The notes under the pieces: model-generated
Database searches by the model: none
Seen by the model: only the letters and a program-made list of their open reading frames with translations
Told to the model about the DNA's origin: nothing
Assembly (NCBI GenBank): GCA_964491915.1
Contig: CAZBHS010000023.1
Span: 1-64,000, forward strand
Direction of reading: 5' to 3'
Length of the DNA stretch: 64,000 nt
DNA from: JAHELQ01 sp964491915
GTDB lineage: Bacteria; Acidobacteriota; Aminicenantia; UBA2199
Made by a program: the position numbers and the translations under genes
In this document: positions 57,523-64,000 of the stretch, piece by piece
How the letters are laid out: each line of letters begins with the position of its first letter
How positions within the stretch are numbered: position 1 is the first letter of the stretch

Positions 57523-58566
57523 TTAGAGTGTTTTTTTCCAGAGGGTATCGCGCCCACGTCCGGAGCTCTGGATTTTCCCCTTCCGGCTCAGTTCCCGGAG
57601 GACTTTGCGGATGAGGTCGATACTTACGGCGGGGCATTGTTCCATGATGTCGGCGGTGGTGAAGGAATCGATGAAGGATTCGACAGCTTTGTGCACCATG
57701 CCGGTTTTGGTCCCATTTTGGGGTTTGGATGTCTCGACCCGTGTTTGAAATTCTTTGTACGCGGACTTGAGGATGAAGAGGAGGTAGCCGATGTAGGGCC
57801 AGGGATCGTGTTTGCCGTTGTGCCAATGTTGAGAACTGATTTCCAGGGTTTCGTAGTAGCGTTCCTTGTTCTCTTCGATCAAGCGTTCGAGGCTGATGAA
57901 GCGGCCCACTTCCAATCCCAGATGGTAACAACCCAGAAGTAGCAATAGGCGGGAGACCCGTCCATTGCCGTCGCGGAAGGGGTGGATGCAGAGAAAGTCG
58001 AGGTTGAAGGCGCACAACAGCAATAGCGGAGGGACGCGACTTTCTTTTAGATAGTCATGCCATTTTTCCACCAGTTCAGTCATATAATTGGGTGTGTCCT
58101 GCGCGCTGACTGTGCGGAAGCGGATCCTCTCCCGGCCGTCCGGATATTTTTCGATAATATTACTGTCTTTTTCCTTGTATTGACCGGCGTCCCAAATATC
58201 GCCCCGCATACGGGCGTGGAAGGTCTGGATGGTGGACTCGGAGATTTCGATGCGGGCGCTCTGGCTGTGGATGGCGTCCAGAACGTCGCGGTAGCCCCGG
58301 ATCTCCTCCTCGTTTCTGTCCTTTAGAAGAGACTTGCCGAAGAGGACTGTGCCGATTCGTTTTTGATCGATGGTCACCCCTTCGATACGGTTGGAAGAGA
58401 CCGAGCTCTCGATGATGGCGTGCTCTAAGAGCCTCTGCAATTGTTGGGGCGCCTGGTTTTTGAAGAGATCCTGTTTTCCCTTGGCCTCGCCAAGGTCGGC
58501 CAGATACCAGGAGATATTGAGCGGCACTGAGTCCACACTGTTGATAAGATAGTCCAGAGTTTTCAT
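57523..58566 (-). CDS. Fic family protein (probable AMP-transferase)
   Basis: A 347-residue Fic protein. An N-terminal inhibitory helix motif SSVSSNRIEG (class II type, [S/T]xxxE[G/N]) precedes the Fic core with the complete active-site loop HPFRDGNGRVSRLL (about residue 192). A C-terminal winged-helix-like domain follows (SIDLIRKVLRELSRKGKI). The intact His and the loop indicate AMP transfer from ATP to a protein hydroxyl, held in check by its own inhibitory helix. Targets unknown. It stands alone. Confidence 0.93.
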   Translation of the reverse strand: MKTLDYLINSVDSVPLNISWYLADLGEAKGKQDLFKNQAPQQLQRLLEHAIIESSVSSNRIEGVTIDQKRIGTVLFGKSLLKDRNEEEIRGYRDVLDAIHSQSARIEISESTIQTFHARMRGDIWDAGQYKEKDSNIIEKYPDGRERIRFRTVSAQDTPNYMTELVEKWHDYLKESRVPPLLLLCAFNLDFLCIHPFRDGNGRVSRLLLLLGCYHLGLEVGRFISLERLIEENKERYYETLEISSQHWHNGKHDPWPYIGYLLFILKSAYKEFQTRVETSKPQNGTKTGMVHKAVESFIDSFTTADIMEQCPAVSIDLIRKVLRELSRKGKIQSSGRGRDTLWKKTL

Positions 58567-58713
58567 ATGATCTAAGTTCCCTGTTGAGGATTGTATTACA
58601 ACCTATAACAAAAATCAATCGGTTTGGCGGGTTTGGCGGGGATGTTTTTTAGTCTGTGAAAAAAATTCTTTTGGGTGGATTGCAAAAAATGTGGAGATGG
58701 GTTATAAATATTG

Positions 58714-60495
58714 ATGATGGAAACTAAAGAGACAATTTATAGAGCGGAAAATCAGGAATTGGAAAAAAAGTTTTGGGAGAATCTAGAGAAAGCTCCCAAG
58801 ACCATGAGCGAATACCTCGAGTCGGCGGTGAAAACGTACCCGGACAGCCCATTTGTGAGCAAGGCCATGGAAGAGCCCATGACCTACCGGGAGTATTACA
58901 ACCGGGTATTGACAGTGGCGGACCTTTTGTTGAGCGAAGGGGTGATGCAGCAAGATAAAGTGGCGATTTTGGGGGAAAATTCCCCTAATTGGAGTATCGC
59001 TTATTTTGCCATCCAAAAAATCGGCGGGGTCGCGGTTCCGATTCTACCGGATTTTCCCGAATCCGACATCCGGCACATCCTGGGTGATTCGGAGGCGAAG
59101 GTTCTATTCACCACCCAGCGCCAATTGGAGAAAATCGGAGATCTGGATAACACAAAAGTCAAAAGCATTATTACCCTTGACGATTTCGAAACAGACCACC
59201 TGGAGGTTAAAAGCGGATCTTTGCCGTTAAAAGTGGAGACGATTTCCGGCGTTGTGGAGAGGGCCCGTGATTTTATGAAGCGGATTCAGGAGACAATCGG
59301 TTTAAAAACCAGGGAAATCAAGACCGGCGATACAGCGTCGATTATTTACACTTCCGGAACCTCCGGTAATTCGAAGGCGGTGATGCTGTCGCATCGGAAT
59401 TTTATCGCCAATGTGACGGCCATGAACCTCTTGATCCAGTTGCCTCCGGGCTCGACATCGTTATCGATTTTGCCGTTGTCCCATGTGTACGAGTTTACCC
59501 TGGGGTTACTCTTGCCCATCAGCTTCGGCGGCCGGATCGTTTATCCCGGCAAGGCCCCCACACCCTCGATGCTGGAAAAGGTGTGCAAGGTGGAACGGCC
59601 CAATGTCATTTGCGCGGTGCCGTTGATTCTGGAGAAAATTTACAAGAAAAAGGTGTTGCCGGTATTGGAAAAAGGCACCATGGTCAAGGTGTTGACAAAG
59701 ATTCCCGGGATCAAACAGAAGATATATGGGAAAATTCGCGACAAATTGTTGGAATTTTTCGGCGGCCGGTTGGAGATCATGTCCATCGGCGGAGCGCCGT
59801 TCAACCTGGAAGCGGAGAAATTCTTCCGCGGCTGCGGATTTCCCTATTTGATCGGGTATGGATTGACCGAAACATCCCCCCTGTTGGCCGGCGGCCCCTG
59901 GCTGGACAAGTCCATCAAAATTTCCTCCACAGGAAAAGTGACTCCCGGATGCGAAATAAAGATTATGGGCGCCGATCCCAAGACCGGAATCGGTGAAGTG
60001 GTGGCTCGCGGCCCCAATGTGATGAAGGGATATTACAACAATCCCGAGGTCACCAAAGAGGTGTTGGACGACGATGGTTGGTTCAAGACCGGAGACCTCG
60101 GCCGCTTTGACAAGAATCTCAATCTCTATATCACCGGCAGAAGCAAGAACATGATTCTCACTGCCAACGGCGAGAATATCTTCCCTGAATCCATCGAGGA
60201 GAAGATCAACGCCCAATTGCATGTGGTGGAATCGCTGGTGGTGGAGAACAATAGCCAATTGGAGGCCTGGGTTTATCTGGATTACGATCTGATCGATTCC
60301 GAAACTTCCGGCAAATCTGAAAAGCAGAGGCATGATTACATTCATCAGGTGCTGGACGGTCTGCGGGAGACGGTGAATCAGCAAATGGCGTCCTTTTCCA
60401 AGCTGGTGCGGATGGTGGAACAAAAAGAGCCGTTCGTAAAGACCGCCACCCAGAAGATCAAACGCTATCTCTATTCCCATAACAAGGACGATTAA
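58714..60495 (+). CDS. Long-chain acyl-CoA synthetase (AMP-forming)
   Basis: About 593 residues of the FadD/ACSL class: ATP-binding IIYTSGTSGNSKAVMLSHRNF, YGLTETSPLL, GWFKTGDLGRFDKN and GRSKNMILTANGENIFPE, with a C-terminal TATQKIKRYLY. It activates fatty acids to acyl-CoA via acyl-AMP. Start at 58714 or 58717 (consecutive ATG codons); the RBS is weak. The CDF metal exporter starts 12 bases after its stop, so the two may be co-transcribed. Confidence 0.93.
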   Translation: MMETKETIYRAENQELEKKFWENLEKAPKTMSEYLESAVKTYPDSPFVSKAMEEPMTYREYYNRVLTVADLLLSEGVMQQDKVAILGENSPNWSIAYFAIQKIGGVAVPILPDFPESDIRHILGDSEAKVLFTTQRQLEKIGDLDNTKVKSIITLDDFETDHLEVKSGSLPLKVETISGVVERARDFMKRIQETIGLKTREIKTGDTASIIYTSGTSGNSKAVMLSHRNFIANVTAMNLLIQLPPGSTSLSILPLSHVYEFTLGLLLPISFGGRIVYPGKAPTPSMLEKVCKVERPNVICAVPLILEKIYKKKVLPVLEKGTMVKVLTKIPGIKQKIYGKIRDKLLEFFGGRLEIMSIGGAPFNLEAEKFFRGCGFPYLIGYGLTETSPLLAGGPWLDKSIKISSTGKVTPGCEIKIMGADPKTGIGEVVARGPNVMKGYYNNPEVTKEVLDDDGWFKTGDLGRFDKNLNLYITGRSKNMILTANGENIFPESIEEKINAQLHVVESLVVENNSQLEAWVYLDYDLIDSETSGKSEKQRHDYIHQVLDGLRETVNQQMASFSKLVRMVEQKEPFVKTATQKIKRYLYSHNKDD

Positions 60496-60507
60496 GGCGA
60501 AGGCCGG

Positions 60508-61419
60508 ATGCACAACCATTCTCATAGCCACCTTCATCACGACGGCGGTGTCAATGAGAAGAATTTAGTATTCACCATTTTTCTCAACGCCGTTATCACG
60601 GTGGTGGAGGTGATCGGCGGCTTGGTATCCGGCAGTTTGTCGTTACTCTCCGACGCTTTGCACAATTTTAGCGACGCGCTGGCGGTGCTGGTCAGCCTGC
60701 TGGCGCTAAAAATCAGCCGTAAAGAGAGAACCCCGCAAAAAACCTTCGGCTACAAGCGGGCGGAAATTCTGGCGGCGCTCTTGAACGCCACTGTATTGGT
60801 GGTGATTTCGGTATTCCTGTTCAAGGAGGCCTACCTCCGCTTCTTCGAACCGGTGGAAATCAAAGGGATGGTGATGGGGGTTGTGGCGTTGGTGGGCTTG
60901 CTGGCCAATTTGCTGGCGGTTCTTCTGCTTCACAAGGACGCCGGCAAAAATATCAATGTCAAATCCGCCTACTTGCATTTGGTGTCCGACACTCTCTCGT
61001 CGGTGGTGGTGCTGGTTGGCGGTCTGTTTATCTATTTCTTCAAGATTTATTGGATCGACCCGTTGTTCACCATCCTGATCGGCCTGTATATCTTGTATGG
61101 AAGTTACGCAATAGTGAAAGAGTCCGTCAATATTTTGATGCAAGCCACCCCCCCTCACCTGGAAATCGGCCGGGTGCGGGAGGCCATCGAAGCCATCGAC
61201 GGGGTGGATGACTGCCATCATATCCATATCTGGCAATTGAATGACAAAGAGATTCACTTCGAAGCCCATGTGCGGGTGGGGGAGGACTTCCGGGTCAGCG
61301 AGGCGGAAGTGTTGTCAACCCGCATTAAAGGACTATTGGCCGAGCAATTCGCAATCAGCCACGCCACGCTGCAATTCGAGTACGACGCATGCAAGGCCCG
61401 CGGCTATGATTGCCTTTAG
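60508..61419 (+). CDS. Cation diffusion facilitator (Zn/Co/Cd exporter, CzcD-like)
   Basis: A 303-residue CDF protein with a His-rich N-terminus (HNHSHSHLHHDG), six transmembrane helices, metal-site motifs LLSDALHNFSDALAVLVS and HLVSDTLSSVVVLVGG, and a C-terminal cytoplasmic ferredoxin-like domain (VDDCHHIHIWQLNDKEIHFE). It exports divalent metals by proton antiport. Starts 12 bases after the acyl-CoA synthetase gene. Confidence 0.95.
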   Translation: MHNHSHSHLHHDGGVNEKNLVFTIFLNAVITVVEVIGGLVSGSLSLLSDALHNFSDALAVLVSLLALKISRKERTPQKTFGYKRAEILAALLNATVLVVISVFLFKEAYLRFFEPVEIKGMVMGVVALVGLLANLLAVLLLHKDAGKNINVKSAYLHLVSDTLSSVVVLVGGLFIYFFKIYWIDPLFTILIGLYILYGSYAIVKESVNILMQATPPHLEIGRVREAIEAIDGVDDCHHIHIWQLNDKEIHFEAHVRVGEDFRVSEAEVLSTRIKGLLAEQFAISHATLQFEYDACKARGYDCL

Positions 61420-61425
61420 ATAGTA

Positions 61426-62256
61426 TTACAGGGTCTTGTACCAGACATTCATGCTCTCCATGGAACCGGAGATATTGGTGTTGTTGGTCAGGGTGCCGCC
61501 GAACGAGTATCCGTTTCTGGCAAAGGTGATATTCATGCCGAACGAATAGGCGCGGGCAATGGTATAGGCGTTGGCGATCCCGCGCTTTCGCATTTCCGCT
61601 TCCATTGTCCGCAGCAAAAATTGGGCGCCCCCATTACCGCGGTAGTGGGGAAGGGTGGCAAAATCCGTCATTTCCACATTACCATAGGCCGGGTACATTT
61701 CCGAAGATGAGACTGCCGCCAATCTGTCGCCGTCCCATAAGGTAAAATAGATGAAGTTCTCTTCCATAGTCTGAAGGATGTACTCCGGGTCGTGAATGGG
61801 GAACGGGTAGGTCTCGAATACCTCCCGGTAGACCTGAGTAATGGCTTCGGCGTCATCTTTGGTTGCCAATCTGTAAGTCAGCCCCTCGGGGATGGGTGTG
61901 TCCGCCGCTTCCGGTTTGGATTGGGCGGTAGCGATGATTTCCTGCACCTTTTGCGGGAAGCGTTCGATGTTACGCCGTGGGTCGAGAAATTTGCCCATGA
62001 AAAAAGCATCGGTTTGTTGGGCAAAAAAGCCGGGAATTTTCGCTTCCGTGATATATCCGGCGTCGCGAAATCCCTCCAGCGCATAGGTAGGGATTTTGGC
62101 GAATATTTTACTGTATCGATTCTCGTCCGCTATAGACTCCATATGATGGAGAATCCCCGGATAATCGTTGTTATCCAGGGACATCAAATAAATCCGGTCA
62201 TTAAATTTCCCATGCTGGATCAAGCTGCCGCCGATTTTTTCGAGGCGATCACTCAT
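61426..62256 (-). CDS. ablB: Beta-lysine N6-acetyltransferase
   Basis: A 276-residue GNAT protein of the AblB family. The N-terminal half (GGSLIQHGKFNDRIYLMSLD, TYALEGFRDAGYITEAKIPG, FLDPRRN) is specific to this family, and the C-terminal GNAT core includes TDFATLPHYRGNGGAQFLLRTME. It acetylates beta-lysine to N-epsilon-acetyl-beta-lysine, an osmolyte. The ATG overlaps the kamA stop by one base (TGATG), the standard ablAB arrangement. Confidence 0.94.
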   Translation of the reverse strand: MSDRLEKIGGSLIQHGKFNDRIYLMSLDNNDYPGILHHMESIADENRYSKIFAKIPTYALEGFRDAGYITEAKIPGFFAQQTDAFFMGKFLDPRRNIERFPQKVQEIIATAQSKPEAADTPIPEGLTYRLATKDDAEAITQVYREVFETYPFPIHDPEYILQTMEENFIYFTLWDGDRLAAVSSSEMYPAYGNVEMTDFATLPHYRGNGGAQFLLRTMEAEMRKRGIANAYTIARAYSFGMNITFARNGYSFGGTLTNNTNISGSMESMNVWYKTL

Positions 62257-63587
62257 CAGCCGGCCTCCTCGGAGTTATCGTCATCCTGGTGGTTCCAGGT
62301 AATGGTTTCGCGCGGCGTCAATGCCACCGCGTCGTCGTAATCCGACAGCAGCATGGCGATCCCTTCGGATTTGATTTCCGGCGCGTCCTCCAGGTTTAAT
62401 TGCAGGTCGCACGCGTCGCACTTGCGGTCGCAGAAGATCGGTTCGTATGAATCCGGTTCTTTGTAACTGGTGATGACTCCCTGGAAATTTCGCAATATCA
62501 CTTTATTGGTGGACCAGGAGATGATATAGTTCGGCATGATGGGGATTTTTCCGCCGCCGCCGGGGGCGTCGATCACGTAAGTGGGAACGGCGAAGCCGCT
62601 GGTATGGCCGATGAGACTCTCGATGATCTCGATTCCTTTGCCCACCGGGGTGCGCAGATGGGACAGACCTTCGGACATATCGCATTGGTAGAGATAGTAA
62701 GGGCGCACCCGGTTTTGCACCAATTTGTGCACCAGGTGTTTCATAATTCTGGGACAATCATTGACTCCCGCCAGCAGCACCGATTGGTTGCCCAATGGAA
62801 AGCCGGCGTCCGCCAGCATTTTAAGGGCCGCCCTGGAGGAGGAGGTGATTTCCCGGGGGTGGTTGAAGTGGGTGTTGATCCACAGCGGCTGATGCTTTTT
62901 CAGCATTTTGACCAAATCCGGAGTAATGCGGTACGGCAGCACCACAGGCGTCCGCGTTCCAATACGGATCACCTCTACGTGCGGGATCTTGCCCAATTCA
63001 GTCAAAATCCAGTCCAGGTAAGTATCGGACAACATAAAGGGATCGCCGCCGGACAACAAAACATCCCTTACCTGGGGCGTCTGTTTAATGTAGTCGATCC
63101 CTTTGAGGATCTCCTCTTTATTGGGAATGAAGTCAACATCGCCCACTTTGCGTTTGCGGGTGCAGTGGCGGCAATACATGGAACAGACATTGCTCACCAA
63201 AAACAATACCCGGTCGGGATATCGGTGGGTGATCAACGGCGCCGGGCTATCGCGGTCTTCTGAGAGCGGGTCTTCCATGTCGAATTGTTCGGTGATCAAT
63301 TCCGCCGGATCCGGGAATGATTGTTTGAACACAGGATCGAAATGGTAATCGTCCCGGTCGATTAACGAGAGATAATAGGGGGTGATGGAAATCGGGAATT
63401 TTTCCACTGTTTTTCTCAGCTTTTTCCGGGTTTCCTCGTCGAATGTCACGCCTAATAATTTTTCGAACGTCTGTATATCTTTGATGGCGTGTTTCATTTG
63501 CCATTTCCAGTCTTTCCAGTTAGATTTAATGGTGCTGGAATCGATCTTTTGGGCTAATTCCTGTTGTTTTGTGTTATAAATAGACAT
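62256..63587 (-). CDS. ablA: L-lysine 2,3-aminomutase
   Basis: A 443-residue radical-SAM, PLP-dependent aminomutase. The cluster motif is SNVCSMYCRHCTRKRKVG (CxxxCxxC), PLP-region YVIDAPGGGGKIP, and zinc-type Cys CDRKCDACDL near the C-terminus. It converts L-lysine to beta-lysine for AblB. The ATG at 63587 follows GGAGGAAAGG; the frame extends 21 codons upstream without homology. A promoter lies about 115 bases upstream. Confidence 0.95.
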   Translation of the reverse strand: MSIYNTKQQELAQKIDSSTIKSNWKDWKWQMKHAIKDIQTFEKLLGVTFDEETRKKLRKTVEKFPISITPYYLSLIDRDDYHFDPVFKQSFPDPAELITEQFDMEDPLSEDRDSPAPLITHRYPDRVLFLVSNVCSMYCRHCTRKRKVGDVDFIPNKEEILKGIDYIKQTPQVRDVLLSGGDPFMLSDTYLDWILTELGKIPHVEVIRIGTRTPVVLPYRITPDLVKMLKKHQPLWINTHFNHPREITSSSRAALKMLADAGFPLGNQSVLLAGVNDCPRIMKHLVHKLVQNRVRPYYLYQCDMSEGLSHLRTPVGKGIEIIESLIGHTSGFAVPTYVIDAPGGGGKIPIMPNYIISWSTNKVILRNFQGVITSYKEPDSYEPIFCDRKCDACDLQLNLEDAPEIKSEGIAMLLSDYDDAVALTPRETITWNHQDDDNSEEAG

Positions 63588-63701
63588 AGTCCTTTCCTCC
63601 TTATTATGTCGGGGACTCCTTGATTCAAAAAATAAATGAACCTGTCGCAAGGAGCGGCACTAAGTAAAAAATTCTTCCCTTCGTAAAAACATATTACATT
63701 T

Positions 63702-63729
63702 ATTATAACATATCAGGCTGAATTTGCAA
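63702..63729 (-). promoter_or_regulatory. Sigma70-type promoter of ablAB
   Basis: On the minus strand TTGCAA (63729-63724), 16-base spacer, TATAAT (63707-63702), leaving a leader of about 110 bases before the ATG at 63587. The -35 hexamer abuts the end of the sulfatase gene. Confidence 0.6.
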
Positions 63730-63731
63730 CC

Positions 63732-64000
63732 TTACAGGTAACCCAGGGTCTTGAGGTTTTTCCTGTCTTCTTTTGACAATTGGGATTTTTGCTTGTATTT
63801 TTCCAAACCTTCTTGAATGTATTTCTTGACGGTTGCCATATGCCGGGTCAATGATTCCTGTAATTGTTTGAAATTGTTTTTGCTCTTGTAGTAGAGATTC
63901 AGACTCTCGAATGGATCGCGCTTCAGATTGTAGGCTTCGTATTTCCGGGACCGGGGGGTGTAGATCAATTTGACGTTCCCCTGCACCGCCGCGTAGCTGA
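63732..64000 (-). CDS. C-terminal end of a sulfatase (runs off right edge)
   Basis: At least 89 residues of the C-terminus of a larger protein. The frame stays open to the window edge. AAVQGNVKLIYTPRSRKYEAYNL and RDPFESLNLYYK match the end of sulfatase/alkaline-phosphatase-superfamily proteins (the usual W/NxKYI-x-n-ELYDLxxDPxExxNL pattern). A charged helix and a terminal NLKTLGYL follow, as in many secreted sulfatases of Acidobacteriota-like bacteria. The catalytic part is outside the window. Confidence 0.75.
   Translation of the reverse strand, partial: SYAAVQGNVKLIYTPRSRKYEAYNLKRDPFESLNLYYKSKNNFKQLQESLTRHMATVKKYIQEGLEKYKQKSQLSKEDRKNLKTLGYL

Noticed and set aside
1..64000. CRISPR arrays, tRNA and rRNA genes
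   Set aside because: No regularly spaced conserved repeats of CRISPR type, no CCA-ended cloverleaf candidates and no rRNA-like stretches were noticed on reading; a covariance-model scan would be needed to exclude small RNAs.

Overview
The window reads as a chromosomal contig from an uncultivated, probably anaerobic bacterium with mid-range GC. The mix of genes fits Candidatus Aminicenantes or a nearby Acidobacteriota-like lineage: a large NRPS beside very short AraC regulators, secreted six-bladed propeller proteins, a sulfatase with a C-terminal LGYL tail, kamA-ablB and an EndoQ-helicase fusion. This placement is inference from gene content. No rRNA, tRNA or CRISPR array was seen.

1-14.7 kb: the 3' end of an NRPS locus. 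A carrier-condensation protein enters from the left edge. It is followed by a U32-family (UbiU/UbiV-like) protein and then by a three-module NRPS ending in a thioesterase. The third adenylation domain is interrupted by a methyltransferase. The reading frame there is cut by two in-frame stop codons 24 bases apart (TGA 10310-10312, TAG 10334-10336), while the frame and protein alignment continue across both. The middle adenylation domain carries an aspartate-type code. A strong terminator and two tandem mini-AraC regulators follow.

14.7-18.4 kb: housekeeping genes on the minus strand: a LemA / TPM / YgcG-type TPM / glutamine-amidotransferase operon, and an MDR oxidoreductase.

18.4-33.7 kb: a defence-like island. 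It holds a small basic protein translationally coupled to a TIR/deoxyribosyltransferase-like protein, with a second orphan copy of the small protein; a 21-bp minisatellite; and a tight four-gene operon of C5-cytosine methyltransferase, double-GHKL ATPase with a histidine-kinase-like core, receiver-like protein and Mig-like G/T mismatch glycosylase. A KAP NTPase / NACHT NTPase pair and a divergent AAA ATPase complete it. An esterase and a methyltransferase gene sit inside.

33.7-50 kb: an EndoQ-UvrD fusion, a GT2 glycosyltransferase, a RpiR regulator facing a cyanophycinase/YfcC transporter operon, a DppF-like ATPase followed by a 56-residue candidate lanthipeptide precursor, a patatin, a propeller lipoprotein, a lone antitoxin, RecQ, a small membrane protein, PhzF and Tag.

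50-54.2 kb: a decayed patch with an RHH antitoxin-like gene, a frameshifted DNA methyltransferase, a truncated and frameshifted PIN toxin, an intact Cys-rich-tail/propeller pair, a truncated propeller and scattered copies of a GGGACAGG motif.

54.2-64 kb: a three-gene ABC-2 export operon, Fic, an acyl-CoA synthetase with a CDF metal exporter, ablB-kamA (N-acetyl-beta-lysine synthesis) and the C-terminus of a sulfatase running off the right edge.
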